DNA of 64,000 nucleotides from Pisaster brevispinus (GCA_023634235.1 JAMKCF010000060.1:1-64000); one strand, 5' to 3'. Numbered from the stretch's first letter, positions 35,226-48,480 are shown. Numbers and translations are program-made. The notes: a model not told the origin generated them from the sequence alone.

Positions 35226-35419
35226 AGGTAAGAATAGAGGTATAAGGTATATTGACATGCACTAACACTAACACGCACTAACATGCACCAAGCACGATGC
35301 ACAAGGCAGGACAGGCCAGGACGGACGGAGGAAGGAGAGGGGAGGCGGACAGGGAAGAGAGAGAGAAGAGGGGTGGACAAATTTTTTTTATCTTCCCCCC
35401 CCCCCCTAAAAAAAAAAAA

Positions 35420-35632
35420 TAAAAAATTGAAAAACCGTAAAATTAACGGTCTTTCATTTTTTTTAAATCAGCTGAAACGCACGCTCGTTGATTTTTTTTT
35501 TCATTTTCAAAAAAAAAAAAAAAAAAAAAAAAAACATGAAAAACCCAAAAATTTATGGTCTTTCATTTTTCTAAAATCGGCTGAAACGCACGCTCGTTAA
35601 TTATTTTTTCATTTTTGATTTTTTTTTTTAAA
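35420..35632. repeat. Tandem block of about 115 bp with poly(A/T), left arm
   Basis: 'ggtctttcattttt' ... 'gctgaaacgcacgctcgtt' occurs twice (35449-35490 and 35558-35600), separated by a long A-run of about 26 (35509-35534). Mirrored at 56370-56560, where the homopolymer is shorter. Probably the tail of the SINE. Confidence 0.8.
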
Positions 35633-35639
35633 ATATGCA

Positions 35640-37670
35640 AATTTGGTGCCAAAAAAACAATTTCAATTGTTGAATTGTTGAAATAAGAGCTTTAAAGTAC
35701 CTTGAGATGCTTAATATCATGTTTAAAATGCTCTCCTACAAAAATTACACATTCTGGTCACAAATTTCTTTTGTTTACAATCACAACGTGCAGTTTTAAG
35801 TCTTTAAAATCTCTTTAAACACCCTTTTAAGATGCTTTACTTCATGTCCGTACATTTCCACCATTTTATTACACACACAATTCAGAATCCCTCTGGTTTA
35901 ACGGCCTAAAATGTTTTACATTACGCTTTACAAAAAAAAAATGTAAGTTTTAACTTTAAAAAAGTAACATTTAAAATGGCTAAAAGGCACATTTGTATTT
36001 GCATAGTTAGGACAAAACTGATTCCCATGATTAACATAAAAATACAACTCAGTTCTGGAAAATAAAAACTTAAATTACAATTTCCACATTTTGTCCAACT
36101 TTATCTGTAAGGTAACACTAAATATTAGCAATATCTGATGTTTAACTCCATGGTTTTTTAGAGCAAAATGAAGGGGGAGGGTTCTATTAATTCCTAAACC
36201 TAGAAGACAAGTTTGACATGTATTTTGGTACTGACTGCTAGTCGTTGAAGTTTTTAAAAAATCAGGAAAATGTCTTAGTGTAGAATTTGCACAGTGCAGA
36301 ACAAATTGGTTTCTTACTTTATAGCACACTAAAACCTCAGCAAACTTGTGTCTACAAATAACACCATCTTAAAGGCTAGGTCAATGCTAAACAATTCAAC
36401 TTACATGTAATAACATACATACATTAATCTAACGAACATCATCACAGCTGACCTACACGTAATTAGTGAGTTTGTTCTGAAAATTATAAGATGTAGCAGC
36501 TTGACGTTTCTATAAAGTAGGACTGTGATCAGTTTCGAGAGACGTTTTATGATTACAGATTATACACAGTCCCTTTAGATGTGATACACTATTAAAGTTA
36601 GCTTTGTATTTCTTTTAATCTAGTTGAAAGTACCTAAATGCAATGAAAAAGCAGTAGTATTAACAACGTGTACAGCAGCGGCGTGGCCAAAAGGGGGCCT
36701 AGAGGGGCACATGCCCCCCAAGCTGCCCCCCCCCAAAAAAATGGCAATTTGTATAAAAAAACCAAATTTGTATAATCTAATGCAGTGAACGATTGCAATC
36801 GGGATCGCTACCACGGCCACAAAATGCCATAAGAGGATGATGGCTCCCTGCAGCGTCCCCCTTCCAATTTAAAAGCATGAGCCCCCTTTTCCCCCACTGA
36901 CAAACACATTCCCCCCTCCCTACCGAAAAAGCCCTGGCTACGACGCTGGTATACAGTCAAGGTCTGTTTACATTATACAAGACATTGTCAGAATGCTCTT
37001 TTCACTTCTGTACAAGTTAAAAATCTTCTTGGCATACATATAATTTATTGTATGCTTTTAAAAGCACAGTCGTTGGTACATGTGGTTTTAAAGTATCACG
37101 TGATGACTAGTAGTGAGGACGATGATGTCCTGTAAATGTTGTGTAAACAGGCCCTTTTACAATGTGCATTTTTAACGTAACAACCCTACCTTAATATCCT
37201 AGAATTCTATAAGTTACAGATTTGAGGTTGCTTGATGCAGACAGACGATGACGTAGTTGAATTCACGGTTAAGACGGAAGCCAAGTGTTTTCTTCGGCTG
37301 AGCTTGTGCATCTCTCAAGGCATTTCATTGTCAGATCATCTTGAATGTACTGCAATAAAAAAACAAAGAAGATGTATGCATGAAATTACTCCAGCCAAAG
37401 GGCAACAATTTCATATAACGGTCTTTGGGATGTGATGAATCTTTAAAACCACAACAGGCATGTCAGGGGTCCTTTCAGCAACTCTATCTACAATTTCAAC
37501 CTCAGAAAAGTGCAAGAGCAGGAGACAGGGGAGGGATGCTGATAAGGAGTAAGACAGATAGATACTGATAGGATCCAAAGGGGAAAGACGACATGACACG
37601 ATAGATACAGTTTGGATGAATAGGGAAGATGTATATTGGTGTAAGTGGATTGACAAATTACATGGCACTA
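35640..37670. other. Arm sequence without supported gene, left
   Basis: No coding exon recognised. Contains C/A runs at 36720-36740. The block 37230-37440 is almost identical to its partners at 48720-48925 and 54470-54680 and has a 67-codon frame there on the opposite strand, but without a recognisable domain. Confidence 0.45.
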
Positions 37671-37679
37671 AAAAGGTGG

Positions 37680-40340
37680 CAATATGTTGGGGGAGGATCC
37701 AGAGTGACAGCAAAGTGGGATGCATGTTTGGGATTTGTACAGTAGGGCAGTAGAAGGGGAAATATGTAAGGGGAGGACCCAGAGTGACAGCAAAGTGGGG
37801 GTTGGTGTTTGGGATTTATACAGTAGGGCAGTAGGGGTAACATGTTAGGGGAGGATCCAGAGTGACAGCAAAGTGTGATGCATGTTTGGGATTTGTACAG
37901 AAGGGCAGTGGATCAAAGGGGTAACAGCTTTGGGGAGGATCCAGAGTGACAGCAAAGTGGGATGCATTTGGAATTGATACAGAATGGCACTAGTAGGGGT
38001 AACTTGTTAGGGGAGAATCCAGAATGACAGCAAAGTGGGATGCGTGTTTTGGATTTGTACAGTAGGGCAGTAGAAGGGGAAATATGTAAGGGGAGGACCC
38101 AGAGTGACAGCAAAGTGGGGGTTGGTGTTTGGGATTTATACAGTAGGGCAGTAGGGGTAACATGTTAGGGGAGGATCCAGAGTGACAGCAAAGTGTGATG
38201 CATGTTTGGGATTTGTACAGAAGGGCAGTAGAAGGGGTAACATGTAAGAGGAGCTTGTCTCGGATTTGTACAGTAGGGCAGTACATTGTAGAGGGGTAAC
38301 ATGTTGGGGGAGGATCCAGAATAATAGCAAAGTGGGGTGCATAATTTGGATTGATTCAGTAAGGCAATAGAAGGGGAAACATAGGGGATGATCCAGAGTG
38401 ACTGACAGTAAATTGGGATGCTTGTTTGAGATTTGTACTGTAGGGTAGTAGTGGGGGGTAACAGGTTTTGGGAGGGATTTGTACAATATGGCAGTAAAGT
38501 GGGATGCATTTGGAACTGATACAGAATGGCACTAGTAAGGGTAACTTGTTAGGGGAGAATCCAGAATGACAGCAAAGTGGGATGCGTGTTTTGGATTTGT
38601 ACAGTAGGGCAGTAGAAGGGGTAATATGTTAGGGGAGGATCCACAGTTTCAGCACAGTGGGATGCGTGTTTGGGGTTTGTACAGTAGGGCAGTAGAAGGG
38701 GTATTAGGTTGGGGGGTGGATCCAGAGTGACACAAAGTGGGATGCATTTTGGAATTGATACAGACTGGCACTAGAAGGGGTAACAGGGTTGGGGAGGAGC
38801 CAAAGTGACAGCAAAGTGGGGGCGGGTGTTTGGGATTTATACAGTAGGGCAGTAAAGGAGTAACATGTTGGGGAGGATCCAGAGTGTCAGCAAAGTGGGA
38901 TGCATTTGGAATTGATACAATATGGCACTAGAGGGGGTTACATGTTGGGGAGGATCCAGAATAAAAGCAAAGTGGGGTGGATTATATGGATTGATTCAGT
39001 AAGGCAAAAGAAGGGGTAATATAGGGGATGATTTAAAGTGACAGTTAAGTGGGATGCTTGTTTGAGATGTACTTTAGGGCAGTAGAAGGGATAACAGGCT
39101 TCGGGAGGATCCAGAGTGACAGCAAATTGGGGGCGGGTGTTTGAGATTTATACAGTAAGGCAGTAGAAGGGGTAATATGTTAGGGGAGGATCCAGAGTGA
39201 CAGCAGTGTAGGATGTATATTTGGCATTTAATACAGTAGGACAATTGAAGTAAACATCTTAGGGGAGGATCCAGAGTGACAGCAAAGTGGGGGCGGGTGT
39301 TTGGGATTTATACAGTAGGGCAGTAAAGGGGTAACATGTTGGGGAGGATCCAGAGTGTCAGCAAAGTGGGATGCATTTGGAATTGATACAATATGGCACT
39401 AGAGGGGGTTACATGTTGGGGAGGATCTAGAATAAAAGCAAAGTGGGGTGGATTATATGGATTGATTCAGTAAGGCAAAAGAAGGGGTGATATAGGGGAT
39501 GATTTAAAGTGACAGTTAAGTGGGATGCTTGTTTGAGATGTACTTTAGGGCAGTAGAAGGGATAACAGGCTTCGGGAGGATCCAGAGTGACAGCAAATTG
39601 GGGGCGGGTGTTTGAGATTTATACAGTAAGGCAGTAGAAGGGGTAATATGTTAGGGGAGGATCCAGAGTGACAGCAGTGTAGGATGTATATTTGGCATTT
39701 AATACAGTAGGACAATTGAAGTAAACATCTTAGGGGAGGATCCAGAGTGACAACAAAGCAGGATGCATGTTTGGGATTTGCACAGTAGGGCAGTAGAAAT
39801 GGTAACATGTTGGGGGAGGATCCATATTAGCAGCAAAGTGGGGATGGGTGTTTGGGATGAAGGATTGTAGAAATAGGGCAGTAAAAGGGGTAATATGTTA
39901 GGGGAGGATCCACAGTGACAGCAAAGTGGGATGCGTGTTTGGGATTCGTACAGTAGGGCAGTAGAAGTGGTATTAGGTTGGGGGAGGATCCACAGTGACA
40001 GCAAAGTGGGATGCGTGTTTGGGATTTGTACAATATGGCAGTAGAAGGGGTAATATGTTGGGGGTGGATCCAGAGTGACAGCAAAGTGGGATGCATGTTT
40101 GGGATTTATACAAATAGGGCAGTAGAAGGGGTAACATGTTGGGGGTAGATCCACATTAGTAGCAAAGTGGGCATGGGTGTTTGGGATCAAGGATGGTATA
40201 ATTAGGGTAGTAGAAGGGGTAATATGTTAGGGGAGGATCCATTGACAGTAATGTGGGATGCATGTTTGGGATTTATACAGTAGGGCAGTAGAAGGGGTAA
40301 CATGCAGCAAAGTGGGGATGGGTTTTTGGGATCAAGGATG
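37680..40340 (-). repeat. BamHI-rich minisatellite of about 80 bp, left arm
   Basis: About 33 units built from 'gaggatccagagtgacagca', 'aagtgggatgca', 'tttgggatttgtacagta' and 'gggcagtagaaggggtaa'. Two unit types alternate: one ends with 'gggcagtagaagg', the other with 'ttggaattgataca..atggcactag'. GGATCC is present in most units. Minus-strand open frames up to 163 codons run through it only because stops are rare in the unit. Confidence 0.95.
38800..39741 (-). repeat. Higher-order 471-bp duplication inside the minisatellite
   Basis: 'ggcgggtgtttgggattt' at 38821 recurs at 39292, and 'ggcgggtgtttgagattt' at 39132 recurs at 39603. Both offsets are 471 bp. The two 471-bp blocks are almost identical along their length, unlike neighbouring units, so a multi-unit block was duplicated recently. 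Confidence 0.85.
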
Positions 40341-40804
40341 GTAGAAATGGGTCCCGTATATTTAGGGGGTAGATCACGGCGGTAGAAATAAGGGGTTCTT
40401 ATGGGAAGAGGTGCACTTGAGGTACATAAGAGCAAAGAGGGTTGTTCAGTTTTTATCAAAGATAGTGGTTAAAAAAAGTGTAACATGTTATAGATTAATA
40501 TAGATATTTTATTTAACTCACCAGAACTTCTAAACGAATGAGCTGATGATCTTCATTACTGGAAACACTTTTGTAGGAACTTTCTAAACAAGGACCGAGA
40601 ATATTCTGTGAAAAGAGATGTATAGAGAAAAAAGATTAGAGCAAAATGGAAATCTTAATGCAGGCTGTTGCAGTAACACTTTTAGCATTGAGTGCAGCTG
40701 TGGCTTCATTGGGTTCTTAAAGCAATTTTATACAACCATGTGGATGACAATTTTCTTACATTGTGAAAAAATTAAGTTTCCAAACACAAAAGGAAGTTGT
40801 CTTA

Positions 40805-41206
40805 GGCCAAGTAAAATAAATAACATATTGCTCGTCCCCGCCCACTCCAACTTTGGACGCTGCATCGATTTTTTTTTTATTTGTTATTTAAAAAAAATAA
40901 TAAAAAAGGGGAAAAAAATATATATAAATAAATCGAACAAAATCAACTTATCGGAGTCCAGAAAATCCACTCAAAAAAAGAAATATATACAAACTTGATG
41001 TAAAAAAGTGTCCACCTTTATTCAGAATCCTCGCCGTTCGTTCAGTAACAAAAATGCGGCTGCTTATGTGCGTAGCATACCAGTTTGTTCACTCCAACAT
41101 CTTGAAAAAAATAACAAAAAATTGGAAAATAACAAATAACAAGGACCTCCCTCACCAACTTTTTTAAAAGTTCGGACAAGCAACATGTTATTTTTTTTAC
41201 TTGGCC
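40805..41206. mobile_element. PIF/Harbinger-like MITE, 402 bp, only in left arm
   Basis: 33-bp terminal inverted repeats match at 30 of 33 positions (left 40805-40837, right 41206-41174), starting GGCCAAGTAAAA. They are flanked by a TTA on each side (40802-40804 and 41207-41209), the 3-bp TWA target duplication typical of PIF/Harbinger elements. No transposase is present, only A/T-rich filler. The corresponding right-arm positions lack it, so it inserted after the arms separated, or was lost there. Confidence 0.75.
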
Positions 41207-41209
41207 TTA

Positions 41210-42270
41210 TACAATGATTTATCAATCAGATCTTAAAGATGCTCGGTCCAAATTCCAGCTGATCTGACCCCCAAAATTTTGATTTATATTTTAAACAGCT
41301 ATTTTTATACATTTGAGAAAGTTATGAGCAGTCATTTAAGGCACGAACAAAAACCTGCAAATGATTGGTAGTAAATTAAACCTAATAACTTTGTTGGGAT
41401 GCTGACTTTGTCCTTTGGCCATCAGCCATGCACAAACAATTACGAATATTGTGTATTGTCCAAGGCATGTGCAAAGGTTTTGTAAGCTTTTCGTTTTGAA
41501 AAAGCAATATCAGTCAAAATTTGTTCAGAGAAAATATCTACGAACATTTTGTAAAATAAAATCTTAAAAAAACTTTCATCGAAAAGCTGGCAATGCACCT
41601 GTAGAATTTTTATTGGGGACTTTGTAAATACTACATGTAGGTGGCATTAGATGTGCCAGGTGAAATCCACTGTCCTAAAACATATTTGTATAAAAAATAA
41701 TAATAATTCACATGACCAGAGTTGTATTAAACTAACACCTTTTACATGCCATTTACATGCACCACCTATTCTCTGAACACATTGAGATTTCATGGACCTT
41801 TTCTTTTGAATAGTATTGATGGAAACAAAGTCAAGGTCATTTGTTGGTGGTTTTAAGAACTTTTATGAAAAAATCTCGTCTTTAATTATCTAGAGTAGCT
41901 TCCTCTCTGTTTGTCCTTCCCTACTGTGACAACAAGTTTAAAGTTATGATTTACTTTCTTGTTTTAACCTACATGTAGTTCATCAGGTCGCTTTTGCTTT
42001 GTTTGTCTCATACAATTGTTAATCTTTCACTTTGTAAGCCCTAATACACATTTGTTAATTTTAACAATGTGTATATTTTTATTTACTATGGAAATAAACA
42101 TTGAGTTGAACTGAAATTGAAGTGCTTTACCAAGTTTGTTTGCTGCCACTGCCAGGTACAGTCAAAAGTTGGCACTGTTTTTTTATATTTTATGTTTAAT
42201 TATTAGAGGCCTAGCCATAAAACCATTGCTCACAGGAATTTCCCTAGAAAGGAGCCATCACTCTCATCAG
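41210..42270. other. Left inner arm, partly without right-arm counterpart
   Basis: 41210-41640 has no obvious partner in the right arm; 41690-42270 pairs again at reduced identity with 51340-50880 and 45830-45370. No gene recognised. Confidence 0.5.
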
Positions 42271-42308
42271 CTGATGGAGCCCTCGCCTAGAGGTAAAAAA
42301 GACGCTGT

Positions 42309-42390
42309 TCATTGGCCAATCCTGTGTGCCGCGCATACAAATTTGTGCGTTTCCATTGTTTCATCATCAGTGTACCTCCAAGATGGCGGC
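42309..42390 (+). promoter_or_regulatory. CCAAT plus YY1 promoter-like module, left arm only
   Basis: ATTGGCCAAT (42311-42320), a palindromic double CCAAT, is followed 60 bp later by CAAGATGGCGGC (42379-42390), the YY1 consensus often placed just downstream of transcription starts. The module lies in about 160 bp that the right arm lacks. The downstream sequence gives no clear first exon. Confidence 0.35.
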
Positions 42391-43225
42391 TTTATAACAT
42401 CAATGCATATAAGGTCAATGGATAGCATCTATTTAAATCATGTGAATGATGACTGTGTATGGTCAGAATGTCTTGTTCTGTGAGCCATTTCATTTCATTT
42501 CATCATAGGGGATGTGAAATGGTTGTTGTGGAACTGGTCAAAAATACTGACTGAGTTTGCACAGGCATGACCGGGTATGGACTAAACGAGTCGAGACTAC
42601 AGTACAATCATTGTAGTTGTATACACAATGTACACACAATCATCACTGTCACTGTCAGCAGTGTCACTGTGAGTTTGTTTGTGGCACAACAGACAAGCAG
42701 AGACATTTCAAGAACTACATTTCAAAGAAACTCGTAATGAAAAACCAATGTGCAGGACTGCAGAAACACCACAGACAACAACGACTACTACCTCCCTCCT
42801 CAAACACTGTCAACGTCGACGATGGTCTGTCCCTGACTCTCGGCGCTATGTGGATATACATACATGTACATGTATATTGGTCATGTTGGTGGGATTGCGT
42901 GTGTAAACGTAAACACTACCGATATTTTTTAGTACGATACATACACTACAGCTACAGACCAGTCGCAAAACTTGCTGCCAAAAGTTGTCCCTTTTAGGCA
43001 CTTTTAACACATAGATAAACGTCAAATGACCTATAAGCCATTTCCATACATTGCAATGTAAAAACTAAACATATAAATCCGTACTTACCACAGTTTTGTG
43101 ATGAAAATATTTCACTTTGAAGACACGTCGTAAGCAGACGACAGCTCAACGTTGTCATTGTGTTTCGTGTGCTCACTACGCATGTGCAATGCAAAGTGGG
43201 CGAAGAGGGCGTCTGTCTTGGAACA

Positions 43226-44532
43226 AAGATGGGTGTTGCGACCACAGACAATACCTTAATTATAATGTCTGTGGTTGCGACCGTGGGTGCGACCGTGGGT
43301 GCGACCATTGATCTCTATTATTTATATCAATACAACGATGGAGACGATGGTGCGACGAGCAGACATATAATACCTAATAAATAGGTAAGATGCGACCTCG
43401 ACCTCGTCACAGGGGTGATCGATCTCGCCGCGCCATTTCCCCCCAGTATGCCTTGCTCGCTCATAAACCCTGGAATTAGTGACGACTGAGGTCGATGAGA
43501 AAAATACTAAAAAAAATATTTAAAGTCTCTCATCAGCCTCTTGAAAACCAATCAAACATATTTTCGGCCAACCAATGACTTTAGATTTATTTGCGTTTGA
43601 TTGGCAGGTCAGCCGTTTAGAATTGTTGCTAACTACCCCAGAAAAAAAACCCAGAAAATGTGTTTTTCCCTTACAAACTTGCTGCCAGTTTTCATGAAGC
43701 CGTCTCTAGTTCCCAAGCCAAAACTTTAAAGCCTAAATTTACCAAGTCTCCTAAAAAGCTGAAGAACAAAGCCCCCAGGCCGTGGTCTTGTCGTAATACA
43801 CAGTCAATTAGTCGCATGACCCCGAACAATTTATTTTTCAAAAGACTTTTTGGGGTTACAAATTATGATGATCAGTTTGGCCCATGGATTTTGCCCTATT
43901 TAGTCTGAGTGCACCCCAGATGAACTGTCATATTTTATGTTTTGTTGAAAAGTTGTTTCAAAACAATCACCACAGGCCATTATTACCGAAATTATTTCCC
44001 TCACTGTAATTTCAGGCTCAAAAATAGTTGTTTTATAATGGCATCAGACTATTTTTCCTCCCAAAAGTTGGTCAGGGATGGGAAAACACATAGACAAGTT
44101 GCAAGCGTGCTTTAGTTATTTATTTTGTTGTCGTCCCCCCCCCCCCGCGTTTTTGTTTTTGGGGGTTATTTCCCCTTTTTTGGGGGGGGGGGGGAGGGTA
44201 TTACAACAAAACGGACACGGGGAAACAGTGAGGGCAATAACGTTTGTATCTTATTAGAAAGAGAAATGAATGGTCACCCCTGAGAAACAGTAAATGGTTG
44301 AGAAAAAGGAGATTAAAATTTAAACAAAATAACAAATAAGACAGTTCATATAAGTGATGTTAATTGAAGCTTTGCATGGTGTGGAAAAAAAAGAAATAAT
44401 TACAAATAGTAAACCTTCGGGTAGAACTATTATGTAAAATCTCTTTTGGGAGGAGTTGGCTCTGAAAAGATCAAACATTCTTTCTAATTCTCTATCGTTT
44501 ATAAGCATGTAGCTAAAAAAATAATAAAGGTT
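43226..44532. other. Spacer of the giant inverted repeat
   Basis: About 1.3 kb with no partner in either arm. It contains 'gtgggtgcgacc' direct repeats (43281-43305), a repeat B copy (43490-43920), facing C- and G-runs (44137-44148 and 44184-44196) and an unassigned minus-strand frame of 77 codons at 44553-44320. There is no evident gene. Confidence 0.7.
43490..43920 (+). repeat. Dispersed repeat family B, copy 3 (in spacer)
   Basis: Collinear with 15620-16050 (words 'aagtctc', 'atattttcgg', 'ggtcagccgttt', 'cccagaaaa', 'gcctaaattta', 'ccaagtctcct', 'gcatgaccccga') and ending near 'gagtgcacccca'. The 82-codon frame at 43660-43908 has basic, Lys/Pro-rich sequence but is not preserved in copy 2. 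Confidence 0.75.
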
Positions 44533-46439
44533 CAAGACAGGGCGCCCTCTCACGTTGCATCATTTGCTGCACATGCGTAGTGAGTACCCGGAACGTAATG
44601 GACAATAACAATGAGCTGTCGTCGTCTGCTTTTAAACGACGTGTCGTGTGTCTTCAAAGTGAAATGTTTTCATAACAAAACTCATGTAAGTACGGATTTT
44701 CATGTTCAGTTTTTACTTTGTAATGTATGAAAATTGTTTATAGATCATTGGACGAGTACAGATTTGTTACAATTGTCTAAAAAAGACAGCGTTTGGCAGG
44801 TTTGACTGTACTCTGAGTCCGTTAGTCGGTCGGCAGTGACGTACACCCGCCATTCCTAGTTCCTCCTCCCGTCTCCACACACTGCACACAGCGGAGAGAG
44901 ACAGAGTGACTGATCTTACATAGTAGACTAGTACGAAGTCGTTACTGTTTGGGGTGTTAACTGCAGTCCTGCACACCAGTTTTATTATCACGAGTTTCTT
45001 TGAAATAGTTCAATGTCTCTGCTCAGAGCATTTTGTGCCACAAACAAACTCACACTCACTGTCCCTCGAGTCGTAGACAGTTCAGAGATATAGATCTGAC
45101 GCCGTAGTGATGATTTTGTGTATAATTGTGTATACAACAACAACAACCATACTGTAGTCCTAACAATTTTTTTTCGAACCATGTGGAAACTTTGTGCTTT
45201 TGGCCAGTTCCACAACAACCATCACAACAAGCCCATTGCTACGAAATGAAATGGCATACAATACAAAATACAAGACATTCTGACCATACACAGTTATCAT
45301 GCAAATGGTTTGAAATAGCCGCTATCCATTGTGCCATCAGTGACAAGAGTTATGGATACTTTTTATGGGAATTCCTGTGAAACAAGGGATTTATGGCTAG
45401 GCCTTTTACAATTAGGCTTTAGAAGCATTAAGCCTACATGTACAATAAATTCTGTCAACTTTTGACCTGGCAGCAAACAAACCTGGTAAATCGATTCAAT
45501 ATCAGTCCAACAACAAACAATTTTTTATTGCAAATATACAAGTACAGTAACTACCGGAATTTCAAATGAACAAAGGCATTCAAATGAAATAAAAGAAATA
45601 ATATATGAGACAAACAAACAAAGCAAAAGTGACCTGATGACCTAGGTTGAAACAAGAAAGTAACTTTAAACTTGTAGTCACAGAAGTGAAGGACGAAAAG
45701 AGAAAGCTACTCTAGATAATTAAAGACAATATTTTTTTCATGAAAATTCTTGAAAAAACAAACAAATGAACTTGGCTTTGTTTCAATCAATATTATTACA
45801 AAAAGGAGGTCCATAGACTTGTGTGTTCAGAGAATAAGTGGTGCATGTAAACGGCAGAAAGTGTTGCGGTTTTGATGTGGTGACCAGGTTGTATTGCAAT
45901 TCCTGTCATGTGAGATTTGTTCTTTTAACAATTTTTTGTTAGGACATTTGATTTCACCTTGCTAGTTTAAAACCACATAGTGCTTAAATCATTGACTTTG
46001 AAAACTTTTTGTACTAGCATATGAAAATTTTCAATAAGTTAGATAGTTAAAATTGCATTAGGAACCAGATAAGGCCACAGGTGCACTCAATGCTTAAATA
46101 TTACTGCAACAGCCTGCATGAAGATTTCCATTTTGCTCAAATCTTTGTTTTCTATTTATCTCTTTTCACAGGATATTCTCGGTCCTTGTGCAGTGAGTTC
46201 CTACATAGTGATTCCATGAATGAAGATCATCAGCTTAAACTTCACTCATTCTTCAAGTTCTGGTGAGTTAAATAAAATATCTATATAAATCTATAACATG
46301 CAACAAATTTTTAACCACTATCTTTGATTAAAACTGAACGTCCGTCTGTGCTGTTACAGTGTATGTACCTTGCACTCCACCCCATAAATACCCCTTAGTT
46401 CTACTGCCCAGGATCTACTCCCTTAATATACGGGACCCA

Positions 46440-48480
46440 TTTCTACAATCCTTGATCCAAAACACCCAACCCTAGCTTGCTGCTACTCTGGACCCTCCCC
46501 AAACACTTTGCTGTCACTCTGGATCCTCCCCTTAAAAGTGTCCCCTTCTAGTGCCTTTCTGAATCAATTCCAAGTGCATCCCACTTTGCTGTCACTCTGG
46601 ATCCACCCCCAACCTGTTACCCCTTTCTACTGCCCTACTGTACAAATCCCAAACATGCATCCCACTTTGCTGTCACTCTGGATCCTCCCCTAAAAGTTAC
46701 CCCTTCTAGTGCCTTTGTGTATCAATTCAAAATGCATCCCACTTTGCTGTCACTCTGGATCCACCCCCAACCTGTTACCCCTTCTAGTGCCCTACTGTAC
46801 AAATCCCAAACATGCATCCCACTTTGCTGCCACCCTGGATCCTCCCCTTACATGTTACCCAGTGTCTTCTGTATCAATTCCAAATGCATCCCACTTTGCT
46901 GTCACTCTGGATCCACCCCCAACCTGTTACCCCCTTCTACTGCCCTACTGTACAAATCCCAAACATGCATCCCACTTTGCTGCCACCCTGGATCCTCCCC
47001 TTACATGTTACCCAGTGTCTTCTGTATCAATTCCAAATGCATCACACTTTGCTGTCACTAAGGATCCTCCTCCAACATGTTACCCCTTCTACTGCCCTAC
47101 TGTACAAATCCCAAGCATGCATCCCACTTTGCTGTCACTCTGGATCCTCCCCTAAAAAGTGTCCCATTGTAGTGCCTTTCTGTATCAATTCTAAATGCAT
47201 CCCACTTTGCTGTCACTCTGGATCCATCCCAACCTGTTACCCCCTTCTACTGCCCTACTGTACAAATCCCAAACATGCATCCCACTTTGCTGTCACTCTA
47301 AAAGTGACCCCTTCTAGTGGCTTTCTGTATCAATTCCAAGTGCATCCCACTTTGCAGTCACTCTGGATCCTCCCCTTACATTAGACCCCTATCTACAACC
47401 CTACTGACCAAATCCCTAACATGCATCCCACTTTGCTGTCACTCTGGATCCTCCCCTAAAAAGTGTCCCATTGTAGTGCCTTTCTGTATCAATTCCAAAT
47501 GCATCCCACTTTGCTGTCACTCTAAAAGTGACCCCTTCTAGTGGCTTTCTGTATCAATTCCAAGTGCATCCCACTTTGCTGTCACTCTGGATCCTCCCCA
47601 AACCTGTTACCCCTTTGATCCACTGCCCTACTGTAAAAATCCAAAACTGCATCCCACTTTGCAGTCACTCTGGATCCTCCCCTTACATTAGACCCCTATC
47701 TACAACCCTACTGACCAAATCCCTAACATGCATCCCACTTTGCTGTCACTCTGGATCCACCCCCAACCTGTTACCCCCTTCTACTGCCCTACTGTACAAA
47801 TCCCAAACATGCATCCCACTTTGCTGCCACCCTGGATCCTCCCCTTACATGTTACCCATCGTCTTCTGTATCAATTCCAAATGCATCCCACTTTGCTGTC
47901 ACTCAGGATCCTCCTCCAACATGTTACCCCTTCTACTGCCCTACTGTACAAATCCCAAGCATGCATCCCACTTTGCTGTCACTCTGGATCCTCCCCTAAA
48001 AAGTGTCCCATTGTAGTGCCTTTCTGTATCAATTCCAAATGCATCCCACTTTGCTGTCACTCTGGATCCACACCAACCGTTACCCCCTTCTACTGCCCTA
48101 CTGTACAAATCCCAAACATGCATCCCACTTTGCTGTCACTCTGGATCCTAAAAGTGACCCCTTCTAGTGGCTTTCTGTATCAATTCCAAGTGCATCCCAC
48201 TTTGCTGTCACTCTGGATCCTCCCCAAAGCTGTTACCCCTTTGATCCACTGCCCTACTGTAAAAATCCCAAACTGTATCCCACTTTGCAGTCATTCTGGA
48301 TCCTCCCCTTACATTAGACCCCTATCTACAACCCAACTGAACAAATCCCTAACATGCATCCCACTTTGCTGTCACTCTGGATCCTCCCCCAACATGTTAC
48401 CCCTTCTACTGCCCTACTGTAAAAAACAAAAACACCCATCCCCACTTTCCTGTCACTCTGGATCCCCCAACATATTGCCA
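46440..48480 (+). repeat. BamHI-rich minisatellite, right arm copy 1
   Basis: Same array as 37680-40340 in reverse complement, units of about 72-82 bp ('catcccactttgctgtcact', 'ctggatcctcccc', 'ctactgccctactgtacaaa'). About 25 units. Plus-strand frames of up to 253 codons are low-information repeats (HPTLLSLWILP...), and all three frames are open over large parts. Not a gene. Confidence 0.95.

Larger units (their letters stand above)
28194..43225 (+). repeat. Left arm of giant inverted repeat
   Basis: The reverse complement of this block is found in order in 44533-64000. The first base pair of the match seen is 28194 with 64000, so the true outer edge is not resolved because the window ends. 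Checkpoints: 29701-29784 with 62330-62247, 31055-31311 with 60994-60738, 33609 with 58388, 35203-35213 with 56763-56753, about 36064-36180 with 55960-55840, 37240-37440 with 54680-54460, about 40440-40640 with 51850-51640 (and 46340-46130), and 43060-43220 with 44710-44535. Confidence 0.95.

Noticed and set aside
44320..44553. Minus-strand 77-codon frame in the spacer as a transposon protein
   Set aside because: No recognisable reverse transcriptase or transposase motif, and it is not repeated elsewhere in the window.
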